Source: a virus. Taken from it: a DNA stretch of 21,549 bases. Position numbers and translations under genes: made by a program. The DNA is taken from the IMG/VR virus record IMGVR_UViG_3300042507_000846, positions 1 to 21,549 of that record; one strand, written 5' to 3'. A model generated the notes under the pieces. It did no database searches. It saw only the letters and a list, made by a program, of their open reading frames with translations, and had not been told where the DNA came from. Of the stretch, positions 1-7,417 are shown piece after piece. The stretch's first letter is position 1. Every line of letters begins with the position of its first letter.

Positions 1-13
1 CGCTATCAATCAT
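1..13 (-). CDS. 5' end of next late gene (partial)
   Basis: The first 13 bases read on the minus strand give ATG followed by codons for Met-Ile-Asp-Ser, running off the window edge. A good Shine-Dalgarno AGGAG (positions 19-23) sits five bases upstream of this ATG. It lies just downstream of the terminator at 51-84 and is presumably the next virion gene of the late operon. Nothing can be said about its product. Confidence 0.6.
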
Positions 14-50
14 AAAATCTCCTAAGTGGTTAGAAGTACAACGGTTAAAG

Positions 51-84
51 AAAAAGGGCTACCCCATTACGAGATAGCCCCTTG
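51..84 (-). terminator. Rho-independent terminator after the capsid/decoration genes
   Basis: On the minus strand a 9-bp stem (one G-U pair) is formed by AAGGGGCTA (75-83) and TAGCCCTTT (53-61). It is followed directly by a T-rich run, TTTTTCTTT. It lies 20 bases past the stop codon of the 102-aa gene and about 40 bases before the next start codon, so it may cap or attenuate capsid transcription inside the late operon. Confidence 0.75.
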
Positions 85-103
85 TTTTTACTACAATTTT
101 TGA

Positions 104-412
104 TTAAACGCTAGTTTTTCCAAACCAACCATAATCACCCGAAACCATTGATTCGGCAGGGGCGATATAAGTACCACCAGTTGCGGTAGCCGCAAAAGTG
201 GTCGCATTAATCGAAACATCGGTTGCACCAGCAGCAATTACGCCACCAGCTTTAGCGAATACATAACGCAAACCATCAGAACCAAAAGTTTGTGAACCGA
301 GAGGGCCAAAACTTGGGATTCCAATAACGGTAGTGCCGTTGGTGTATTCAAAGGATTCAGGCGTAATCGTATTTAATTCAACGCCTGCGATAGGAAGTAC
401 TGTATAAGCCAT
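104..412 (-). CDS. Small virion protein, head decoration-like
   Basis: A 102-aa protein encoded directly after the major capsid gene. It is rich in Gly, Ala, Ser and Thr with few charged residues, which suits a beta-rich structural protein. The central GSDGLRYVFAKAGG segment (about residues 45-58) resembles the 'DGxxYxYVKA' pattern common in small capsid-adjacent phage proteins. An AAGGAAA ribosome site precedes the ATG. Position immediately after the capsid gene is typical of decoration or head-stabilising proteins. That role is inferred from position and composition, not from a recognised domain; a head-fibre or neck component is an alternative. Confidence 0.6.
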   Translation of the reverse strand: MAYTVLPIAGVELNTITPESFEYTNGTTVIGIPSFGPLGSQTFGSDGLRYVFAKAGGVIAAGATDVSINATTFAATATGGTYIAPAESMVSGDYGWFGKTSV

Positions 413-433
413 GATTATTTTCCTTTTTACAAA

Positions 434-1408
434 TTAGGTGGTCAAAATACCTTGCAACTGTGCGTTGCTGGTAGTTAAGTTTCCAGCCCAACCGTAGAGC
501 TTAACAATCGCATCTTGGTTGATGGCTTGACGCTCACCACCGATAGGTACGAAATTACGCTCTTTGTGTGGGCGGAAGAAAATGTAATTGGTGTTCAAGA
601 GATACATATAACCAGCATTTTCTTGATTACCAATACCACCACCGAGTACTACATCAGCAGAAGTACCGCCACCGTAAAACTTCAAGGATGCGAAACCAGC
701 CGCACCGCTTTCTTCGGTAGTAATACGCTGAATAGCTTGCAATGCACCTACAAAATACTGATATGTGGTGTTACCAGCAATGTAAAGGTCAGCCTTGTCA
801 GTACCACGAACTTGCTTGATAGCAGCTTCGGTCATTTTTGCCAAAGTGTTGCTAGAGGTCAAGCCAGTTGTTACTTGGTTCTGCCAAAAAGACCAGTTTG
901 CACGGTTAATACCACCGTATGTGCCAGTTGTGGGGGAAGTAGAAACTGCGGCAGCTAGACCGTCAATGTTCTTACCACCGTTACCAGTACCGTCACCATA
1001 AAGGTCACCCGAAATGCGGTTCAAAAGACGAGCTTCAGAAACTTGCATACGACCATCTAAAAGGTCGATGATTGCTTCTTTAGACGAGTTTTGGAGCATT
1101 TCCAAACCGCTCATTGTTACAGCAGCAGCGTACTGAGCAATCTTATACTGAGCAGCCGAGATTGGGCTATCAGGAGCGATGTTCAATACTTCATATCCGC
1201 TATAGGAATTAGCGTTGTTGGTGTTGGGGTCGTTGTACATGATTTCTTCCAAAATCACATTACCGCCTGAGAAGGGGCGTACATTACCTTTAGAGTTAAG
1301 TCTTTGCAGAATCGCATTGTTCTGCGTTAAGTTATCAGCCAATTCACCGCTACGACTTTGAATGGTGGTAGCGATAATATCGGTGATTGCTGAGTTAGCA
1401 AATGCCAT
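434..1408 (-). CDS. Major capsid protein
   Basis: A 324-aa protein predicted to form the icosahedral head shell. The N-terminal helix-rich part (residues 1-45) is followed by FSGGNVILEEIMY, and the middle carries a segment of the type DLLDGRMQVSEARLLNRI then GDLYGDGTGNGG (about residues 116-147), a pattern I recognise from HK97-fold phage capsid proteins. The ending is Gly/Asn/Thr-rich. It follows a scaffold-like gene and precedes a decoration-like gene, the standard head gene order. Length fits a capsid subunit without a fused protease or scaffold domain. No head-maturation protease gene was recognised nearby, which suggests T7/P22-style scaffold-dependent assembly rather than proteolytic maturation. 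Confidence 0.85.
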   Translation of the reverse strand: MAFANSAITDIIATTIQSRSGELADNLTQNNAILQRLNSKGNVRPFSGGNVILEEIMYNDPNTNNANSYSGYEVLNIAPDSPISAAQYKIAQYAAAVTMSGLEMLQNSSKEAIIDLLDGRMQVSEARLLNRISGDLYGDGTGNGGKNIDGLAAAVSTSPTTGTYGGINRANWSFWQNQVTTGLTSSNTLAKMTEAAIKQVRGTDKADLYIAGNTTYQYFVGALQAIQRITTEESGAAGFASLKFYGGGTSADVVLGGGIGNQENAGYMYLLNTNYIFFRPHKERNFVPIGGERQAINQDAIVKLYGWAGNLTTSNAQLQGILTT

Positions 1409-1430
1409 GATATATCCTTTTTAAAGTTGA

Positions 1431-2507
1431 TTAAAGCCTACTGTTCTCTGCTTCGGCTAATTGAGCCATTAGCATTGAACGCCTGTCCTTTGCTTCGACT
1501 TTTGCCTGCACACCGTTAGGAGTAACGGATTTGGGGCTAACAGCCGTTGCTTTAGCTCGTGCTACTTGCGATGCCTTAGATGCTTGTTTTCTTGCATCGG
1601 TCAGGAGTCGTTCCTGTTCCTTTGCCCAAACTTCATCATTCAGACGCACCGCTTTGGCATAAGCCGTTTCAAGGTCGGGAGCTTTACCTAGCTCAAGTAG
1701 TTGAGCCATTTCTTCTCTGACCATATCAAAGTGCGGAAACCGCTCTTTGTCACTTCTTACACGCTCGATTTCACTAGCCAAGCGTTGTTGTTCTTCCATC
1801 TCAAACCGCCCTTTTATCGTGCTAACCTCTTGATTAACTTGATAAAGTTGTTGCATTAACTGTTGAGTATATGCGTCAACTGGTTGTTGCGGCTCGGTAC
1901 TTTGATTTAAGTTTACTCCATAATCTTGTGCAAGTCTATGAAACATCTGAACTTTTTGGTCATACGGAGCTTTGGTCAAAACCATGTGCGCACGACCCAA
2001 ATTGTTTATCCAAGCGGCTGGGTGGATTCCTTGTGCTTGGAGTTCAGGTATGAATGGATTAATCGCTTCCTCAAGAGCCTTTGCTCGTTCCGCTTCCGCT
2101 TTATAAACGCTAACGCCTTTTTTAAATTCGTTTTCTCGTTGGTTAAGGTATTCAAGATGTTTTCTACTTTCTTCAGGTGAGAGTTGTTCGCCTTTGGCTA
2201 TCTTATCCCATAAAGGTAATAAGTCTTTCTTCCAAGTCGTAGGCTTTGGTATATCTCCCACCGTAGGCTGTTCTTCGGGCTGTTCGGTTTCAGGCGCATC
2301 TTCTGTAGAATCCTCAACGCTTGCTTCCTCTGCAACCGCTTCCTCTTTAGCGACAAACTGACCCTTTTCATTGCGTAGGGGTTCTTCCTCAGAAATTTCT
2401 TCATTATTTTCTTTCTGTAGCAATTCTTCTTCGGGTTTACCCTCATCTTCTACGGGTTCTAACACTTCCTCAAGTGCTGCTTCTAACATCTCTCTGCGGT
2501 CTGCCAT
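1431..2507 (-). CDS. Capsid scaffolding protein
   Basis: A 358-aa, strongly charged and probably helical protein. The first 95 residues are dominated by Glu with interspersed Pro and Val. The middle (about 100-300) is rich in Gln, Glu and Lys and predicted coiled coil. The C-terminus is basic then mixed (KASKASQVARAKA onward), a layout typical of phage scaffolds, whose basic C-terminal helix contacts the coat protein. Its place immediately before the major capsid gene supports the call. No catalytic motif is visible. An alternative is a minor internal head protein, but position and composition favour scaffold. Confidence 0.75.
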   Translation of the reverse strand: MADRREMLEAALEEVLEPVEDEGKPEEELLQKENNEEISEEEPLRNEKGQFVAKEEAVAEEASVEDSTEDAPETEQPEEQPTVGDIPKPTTWKKDLLPLWDKIAKGEQLSPEESRKHLEYLNQRENEFKKGVSVYKAEAERAKALEEAINPFIPELQAQGIHPAAWINNLGRAHMVLTKAPYDQKVQMFHRLAQDYGVNLNQSTEPQQPVDAYTQQLMQQLYQVNQEVSTIKGRFEMEEQQRLASEIERVRSDKERFPHFDMVREEMAQLLELGKAPDLETAYAKAVRLNDEVWAKEQERLLTDARKQASKASQVARAKATAVSPKSVTPNGVQAKVEAKDRRSMLMAQLAEAENSRL

Positions 2508-2516
2508 GTCTGCTCC

Positions 2517-2891
2517 TTAACGATAGTTTAGTTTGGCGTAAGCAAGCTCGGCAATCTTGCGTTTACGGGCTTCTTGGTCTTTGCGACTAAGTTCTACAGG
2601 CTTGTGCTGTAACGGTACATCGTTACCAAGCTCAATCATGCGGTGCTGTTTTAGGTGTTCTCTGTGGTGGCTACGGCTTTTAATCCATGTGCCATCAACC
2701 TGAGATACATAGCCTTCAATATCTGACATGACCATTGGGGCTTCACGGGCGGTCATTTCTTGCTTTAGCCGCCATGCTTCTTCGGCTTCGGGTGTGCCTA
2801 GCGTAAATCCCCAAAAATCTAGGTATCTTTCCTTATCTGATTTTGTAACTACATGATTTGATTCAGAATAACCACATTTCGGGCAAATCAT
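2517..2891 (-). CDS. Small zinc-knuckle phage protein of unknown function
   Basis: A 124-aa protein beginning with a CPKC knuckle (Cys3, Cys6) but no obvious second Cys pair; His13 could complete a site only partly. The middle contains SDIEGYVSQVDGTWIKSR followed by SHHREHLKQH and ELGND (about residues 56-91). This 'SRsxHREHLkxH...ELGN' signature is one I recognise from small phage proteins encoded near portal and scaffold genes. Function is not known to me. The C-terminus is basic (ARKRKIAELAYAKLNYR). Its start overlaps the stop of the glycosyltransferase gene by four bases (ATGA), so the two are probably translationally coupled. Confidence 0.65.
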   Translation of the reverse strand: MICPKCGYSESNHVVTKSDKERYLDFWGFTLGTPEAEEAWRLKQEMTAREAPMVMSDIEGYVSQVDGTWIKSRSHHREHLKQHRMIELGNDVPLQHKPVELSRKDQEARKRKIAELAYAKLNYR

Positions 2892-3781
2892 AGCTTCTCC
2901 AATAAACTAGGCAATTTATGCCAATCGTGTTGTCTTAACGGTACAACGCTGTCGTACCACGACCCATGTTTCCAACGCCAACAAATATAGTCATCTTCAG
3001 GCAACATTAGAAAGCATTTAACGCCTAATGCACCAGCAAGGTGAGCCGTAGCTGTATCGGGGGCTACCACCGCTTTCATCGCTTTCATGTGGCAAGCGGT
3101 CTTGTAAAAGTTTTCTTTCCAGCCATCAGGCGGCAAGGGTTGAAATATATCGTCTGTGGCTAGGTTTAATGAATAGACATCGTTACCGAGCATTTCACGG
3201 ATTACATTCACATCAATGGATTTGACATAGTGTAGTGGCCCTGTGCTGGCGTGCCAATTCACTCCTACCTTGCGTTCAATATTGCTTGGAATAGCGTTTA
3301 AATAGCCCTCAGAGCCTACGATATGCTCACGGGTAATGGGGAATGACTGCCGTACATACATCGGGGCGTGTAGGGCGAAAAAGGGTAAGCTCATGCTACC
3401 CACCCAATAATCCGCTTCTAACGGTCTGCCCTCATCTCTTATACAAGATAGGGTATCGATACAGTCCATCTGCCCTAATAGCTGCATTAAAGATTTGTGG
3501 CACATGACTGAAACTTCTTTTGCACCCCAAGCCTTGAGCATTGGCAAAAACCTTGCGAACTGGATAATATCGCCAAAGCCTTGTTCCATCTGCACGGTAA
3601 TGTGTTTATCGTATAGGCGTTCACCCGCCCATTTGGGGGCTTTTACCCACTTTTCCCATTTTTCCCCCGTTGCTTCCCTAGTTTTGGGATGCCAACGAAA
3701 CTCATACAGGCGAAAACCTGATTGGTAATGCCCCATGTGGAGCAAGTCTAAGCCTTTTTTGTATTGTAAATACGGTGTCAT
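2888..3781 (-). CDS. GT9-like glycosyltransferase (TPR-associated type)
   Basis: A 297-aa protein. Residues 1-55 look like the end of a TPR plus the 'W-E-x-R-W ... P-x-W-x-G-E' linker seen in TPR-glycosyltransferase proteins. Next come EQGFGDIIQFARFLP (66-80), the family's nucleotide-sugar-domain loop, a GVNWHAST strand (173-180), and the C-terminal sugar-nucleotide-binding signature PDTATAHLAGALG (241-253) with CWRWK (267-271). These match the ADP-heptose:LPS heptosyltransferase-like (GT9) fold. The full array of TPR repeats found in bacterial homologues is missing; only one partial repeat remains. Donor and acceptor are unknown. Sitting between tail-fibre and scaffold genes with ATGA overlaps on both sides, it could glycosylate a virion protein or alter the host surface. 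That role is inferred. Confidence 0.75.
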   Translation of the reverse strand: MTPYLQYKKGLDLLHMGHYQSGFRLYEFRWHPKTREATGEKWEKWVKAPKWAGERLYDKHITVQMEQGFGDIIQFARFLPMLKAWGAKEVSVMCHKSLMQLLGQMDCIDTLSCIRDEGRPLEADYWVGSMSLPFFALHAPMYVRQSFPITREHIVGSEGYLNAIPSNIERKVGVNWHASTGPLHYVKSIDVNVIREMLGNDVYSLNLATDDIFQPLPPDGWKENFYKTACHMKAMKAVVAPDTATAHLAGALGVKCFLMLPEDDYICWRWKHGSWYDSVVPLRQHDWHKLPSLLEKL

Positions 3782-4374
3782 GTAAGCATCAGTATTGATT
3801 CTTCGTCATCCAACTCAGCTTGTCGCTGGGCTTCGAGAATCGCTAACTGTGCCGATATATAGGCTTGTTGCTTTCTGAGTTCTACCGCCCTAGCTAACTT
3901 ACTGCGTTGGTTCTCAAGGTAGGCGATAGACTGCTCTAGTTCTGTAGTATCGACTGACGGTATATCAGCCTTAACCTCTTGAATAGATTGTAATTTATTT
4001 TGTTTTGCTTTTGCAATAACTTTTGGTGGGTCGATTGCATCACGCAGTTGTTGTTTTCTGCGTTTTTTGGCTTCTTGTTGGGCTTTGTATAGGGCTAGTT
4101 GTTTTTCCCGAATCTTACGGTCTAAGTTTCTAGCTCTGCGGATTTCTTCTGGTGTAAATCCGTCATGGGTGTCAATGTTTTGTTCGCCCGTAACCGTGCC
4201 GTGCAATAATGCTGTGTCATTTTCATCTGAAGTGTTAATGTCACCGACAGGCAACGATACTGCGCCAAGCAAATTGGCTAAATCATCACCGTCTGTGGCC
4301 TGTATGTAGCCTGTTACTGGGGCTACCTGAAACGCATTACCTTGAAAGCCTGTCGGCTGAAAAGCACTAATCAT
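3778..4374 (-). CDS. Coiled-coil protein after the tail fibre
   Basis: A 198-aa protein when started at the ATG that overlaps the fibre stop codon as TAATG; a TTG start five codons upstream is also open but would have to initiate inside the fibre gene. Residues 1-70 are Gly/Asn/Thr-rich with an N-terminal 'SAFQPTGFQGNAFQ' pattern that I have seen at the start of small phage virion-associated proteins. Residues 75-190 are a long Lys/Arg/Gln/Glu-rich helix, probably coiled coil, ending in an acidic tail. There is no recognised enzyme motif. It could be a fibre chaperone or a minor structural protein; this is inference from position only. Confidence 0.6.
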   Translation of the reverse strand: MISAFQPTGFQGNAFQVAPVTGYIQATDGDDLANLLGAVSLPVGDINTSDENDTALLHGTVTGEQNIDTHDGFTPEEIRRARNLDRKIREKQLALYKAQQEAKKRRKQQLRDAIDPPKVIAKAKQNKLQSIQEVKADIPSVDTTELEQSIAYLENQRSKLARAVELRKQQAYISAQLAILEAQRQAELDDEESILMLT

Positions 4375-7013
4375 TACACGACTACCCAAGTGCTGCCAGT
4401 TGAAACGGTTACAGTAACACCGCTATTAATCGTTATTGGCCCAGCAGTTTGAGCATTAAAGTTTGATGGAATTGTGTAATTTGCTGAAACTGTTGTTGCA
4501 TTTAAAAAGAAAGGTGCTGCTGAAGTTGCAGAAAAACCGCCTTGAGATGTTACTAAACCACGAGCGGTTATGTCACCATTTCGAGCATTAATCCAAACAG
4601 CATTTTCTCCTTGTGGTACAGCTTGACCAGTAATTGATGGGCTAAAACCTATACCCCACCAAGACATTAACTGAACATTGGCCTGAGTGCTAGTTGCTGC
4701 ATCATTGTTAGTTCCACGCAAATACCCACTACCAGCCGCATTTAAGTTAATGCCATTACCAATAAGCGTAGTTGATTGTGCAACAGATAATTGCCCACTA
4801 AATGAGCCTGTAGTTGCGTTTACAGTACCACCACTTTGATTTGTGGCAGTAGTGGCACTTGTGGCACTTGTAGCTGTGGTGGCTGTTGCAGCATTACCGC
4901 CAATAGACAAACTAGAAGCTGTACCAGTCAATCCTGTGCCAGCACCGCTAAACGATGTAGCAGACAAAGCTCCTGTGCCTGAGTTAAAAGTAAGATTTGC
5001 AGAACCAGCTAATACACCGCCATTGTTATATTGAACTTGTGTATTTGAACCAGCAGCACCAGCAGTAGGTGTGGCCCATGTGCCATCACCACGCCAAAAT
5101 GTTGTTGCTGACGCGCTTGTACCACTATTAAGATTTGTTACTGGCAAATTGCCTGTAACTTGCGTTGCTAGGTTTACGTTCGATAGCGTACCACCTAAAG
5201 TCAAGTTACCAGAACTTGTGACTGTGCCACTTAAAGTAATGCCATTAACTGTTCCAGTACCGCCAACACTAGTCACAGTACCTTGTGGGTTAGAAGCTGT
5301 TGTTACATTAGTTACTCGACCATAAGTGTCAACAGTAATAACTGGAATTGCTGTAGATGAGCCAGTCGTGCCAGCCGTTACTACGCCTGAAGCAAGGTCA
5401 ATAGCGGGAGTTGTGCCGCCACTACTTGTAATTCTGCCTGTAGTGCCACTTACGCTGGTCACTTTGTTATTAAATGTAGTCCAATCACTTGAACTTAGTG
5501 CGCCACGATTGCTTGCTGATGCAGTAGGCACATTTAATGTAATTACAGGCGTGGTTGTGCTATTGGCTACTGTAGAACTTAAATCAGTTCCAGTTGTGCC
5601 TAAAGTTAATGCAGATACGCTTGTGACCGTGCCTGTAAATTGGTCATTACTTGTAATTGTAAAGTTTGGATAAGTTCCAGTAACGCTAGTAGTACCAGCA
5701 CCAGTTAAGCTAACTGTTTGGTCTGGGGCAGTATTAGTTACGGTAACGCTACCAGTCGAACCTGATACTGAAATTCCTGTACCAGCAGAGAGAGCGGTAA
5801 CACCAGCGTTCGCTATCGTTACTGACCCCGCTCCCTCGGTGATTGTGATGCCTGTGCCGTCTGTTAAGTTTGCGTTTTTCCATACGCCAATTGGGGTAGT
5901 CGTAGCGTCATAAATTAAAACATTACCGCTTTGGGGGGAAGTAATGCGTACATCGTGCAATTCGTCTAGTTCGTAGCCGTTGTCAATCTTGACATAAATT
6001 GAGCCTACGATGTTATCAACCCGTTCTACCCAGCCAACTACGACTAGCTGGTCAGGGGCTTGGGGCTTTGTAGTCGTTACCGCACCAGCCGTTGTGGGCG
6101 ATAAATAGACGGTAGCACCTGCTACAAGACCTGTAGTGTCTAGCTTATACAGCGCACCCGATACAATAATGAAACCTTCTGCACCGTTAGCTATGGTTTC
6201 AGCAACCAAGCCAATCGTTCCAAAAGAAGTAGCTTCTACATCAGCCCTAGCCAGTTTTACAGCTACACGGTTACCTTGTGCGCCTGAAATATAGACTACT
6301 TGACCCCTAGTAATGGTTACGCCACTATCGTTGAAAACACGGGCTAGTTCCTGTGTGCCTACTTGTAAATTAACATTGCCGCCTTTTACAGCAACAATAG
6401 GTACGCCATCGCCATCATCCCAAGACATTGTGCCTACGGTTGTGGGTACGGTAGCTGGGGTAGTGTCAAAGCCTACTGAATTGGCATTAATCACATTGCC
6501 GTTATCGTCAAGGGTAACGGTGCTGTTTTGCAGAACTCTGCCTGTTGTGCCATCAAAGCGTGTAATTGCGTTATCAGTTGCGGAAGCTGGGCCTACTACA
6601 TCCCCGCCAGCATCGGTATTGTCAACTTTTTCCCATATTGTGCCGTTAAATACTGCCCAATCACCGACTTGCCAATCCGTAATTCCGTCTAAATTGGTTG
6701 TGCCAGCCACATTGACTACATAGTAATAACCCTTAGTACCAACGCTAGAAGTCAGAGTTGGTGTGTTGGTGCTGGCGTTCCATGTGCCCTGATAATTCAA
6801 AGCCCCTAAAACAGCACTAGGCAGTTCGCTAACAGGCACTTTACCTGTGCCATCAAGGGTTGCAACCCCGTTAGCTACGCCAGCATCTTTTTCTGCAGCT
6901 GTGCCAAAACCCGTCAACGCATGGTCAGCGTTCCAATCCGATGGGCGAACTAGACTTGTATCAGCATCATCAGGTACGCTGCTGACCTTTGTGTGTTTGA
7001 CGAAAATAGCCAT
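4374..7013 (-). CDS. Tail fibre-like protein
   Basis: An 879-aa protein, the largest in the window. The N-terminus (MAIFVKHTK...[13 protein letters not shown]) is a common start for phage fibre proteins that attach to the tail. The body is low in charge and very rich in Thr, Ser, Gly, Val and Asn, with recurring short units such as [11 protein letters not shown] and [13 protein letters not shown], as expected for a trimeric beta-helical shaft. The C-terminal 45 residues (from about [13 protein letters not shown] to [11 protein letters not shown]) match a short tail domain seen in many environmental phage fibres. It probably binds the host surface. Its start overlaps the preceding stop as TAATG. 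No intramolecular chaperone or lyase motif was recognised. Confidence 0.85.
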   Translation of the reverse strand: MAIFVKHTKVSSVPDDADTSLVRPSDWNADHALTGFGTAAEKDAGVANGVATLDGTGKVPVSELPSAVLGALNYQGTWNASTNTPTLTSSVGTKGYYYVVNVAGTTNLDGITDWQVGDWAVFNGTIWEKVDNTDAGGDVVGPASATDNAITRFDGTTGRVLQNSTVTLDDNGNVINANSVGFDTTPATVPTTVGTMSWDDGDGVPIVAVKGGNVNLQVGTQELARVFNDSGVTITRGQVVYISGAQGNRVAVKLARADVEATSFGTIGLVAETIANGAEGFIIVSGALYKLDTTGLVAGATVYLSPTTAGAVTTTKPQAPDQLVVVGWVERVDNIVGSIYVKIDNGYELDELHDVRITSPQSGNVLIYDATTTPIGVWKNANLTDGTGITITEGAGSVTIANAGVTALSAGTGISVSGSTGSVTVTNTAPDQTVSLTGAGTTSVTGTYPNFTITSNDQFTGTVTSVSALTLGTTGTDLSSTVANSTTTPVITLNVPTASASNRGALSSSDWTTFNNKVTSVSGTTGRITSSGGTTPAIDLASGVVTAGTTGSSTAIPVITVDTYGRVTNVTTASNPQGTVTSVGGTGTVNGITLSGTVTSSGNLTLGGTLSNVNLATQVTGNLPVTNLNSGTSASATTFWRGDGTWATPTAGAAGSNTQVQYNNGGVLAGSANLTFNSGTGALSATSFSGAGTGLTGTASSLSIGGNAATATTATSATSATTATNQSGGTVNATTGSFSGQLSVAQSTTLIGNGINLNAAGSGYLRGTNNDAATSTQANVQLMSWWGIGFSPSITGQAVPQGENAVWINARNGDITARGLVTSQGGFSATSAAPFFLNATTVSANYTIPSNFNAQTAGPITINSGVTVTVSTGSTWVVV

Positions 7014-7417
7014 TATTGATTAGCCCTAATAATTGTTCCTGAACTAATTGCTACGGTCTGTGTGTTTGCAATCGCTGTGGTATTCAAAATCATATCAGCG
7101 TTACTTGTGCCTACAGAACCATCCATAACCACAGTAGTGCCATCGGATTTGACAATTCGAAAGAAACTAGCCGTTCCAGTAGCTACGGCAGACGCACTTG
7201 TTATCGCACTAAGTGTGATAGTTCCATTTGAATCTGTGCCAAATGTACCGCTTACAGGCAAACTGACTAGTAAGGTCTGTGTCGTAATGGCGGTATTAGC
7301 ATTAGCGGGTTGTGCGCCATCGTATATACGAATAATGCAACCTGAACCTGCGTAGCTAATCAGCCCGTTCTGTTGAGCGTTGCGTGTACCGTTGGAATAT
7401 TTAAGATTACTGGCCAT
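7013..7417 (-). CDS. Small virion structural protein between portal and fibre
   Basis: A 134-aa protein, Thr/Ser/Ala-rich and predicted all-beta. It contains [18 protein letters not shown] (about residues 27-44), then [25 protein letters not shown] (about 79-103). I recognise this 'iydGtqPat...TGTA.wFRi...dGt.vmdGsvG' pattern from small tail or neck proteins in many phages. It overlaps the portal stop codon by 11 bases and its own stop is shared with the fibre start (TAATG). A tail-tube, neck or fibre-attachment role is likely from context, but no biochemical function is established by the sequence. Confidence 0.7.
   Translation of the reverse strand: MASNLKYSNGTRNAQQNGLISYAGSGCIIRIYDGAQPANANTAITTQTLLVSLPVSGTFGTDSNGTITLSAITSASAVATGTASFFRIVKSDGTTVVMDGSVGTSNADMILNTTAIANTQTVAISSGTIIRANQ

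Noticed and set aside
515-1001. Long plus-strand frames opposite the major capsid gene
   Set aside because: They lie wholly antisense to a well-supported capsid gene, have no ribosome site and have unlikely amino-acid composition; they follow from codon bias on the other strand.
2198-2446. 82-aa Lys/Arg-rich minus-strand frame inside the scaffold gene
   Set aside because: It is the shifted frame of a Glu-rich region (GAA codons read as AAG/AGA); composition is explained by that and there is no start signal.
4843-6723. Several plus-strand frames of 60-136 aa opposite the tail fibre
   Set aside because: They are Val/Pro/Leu-rich mirror products of the Thr/Gly/Ser codons of the fibre and have no initiation signals.
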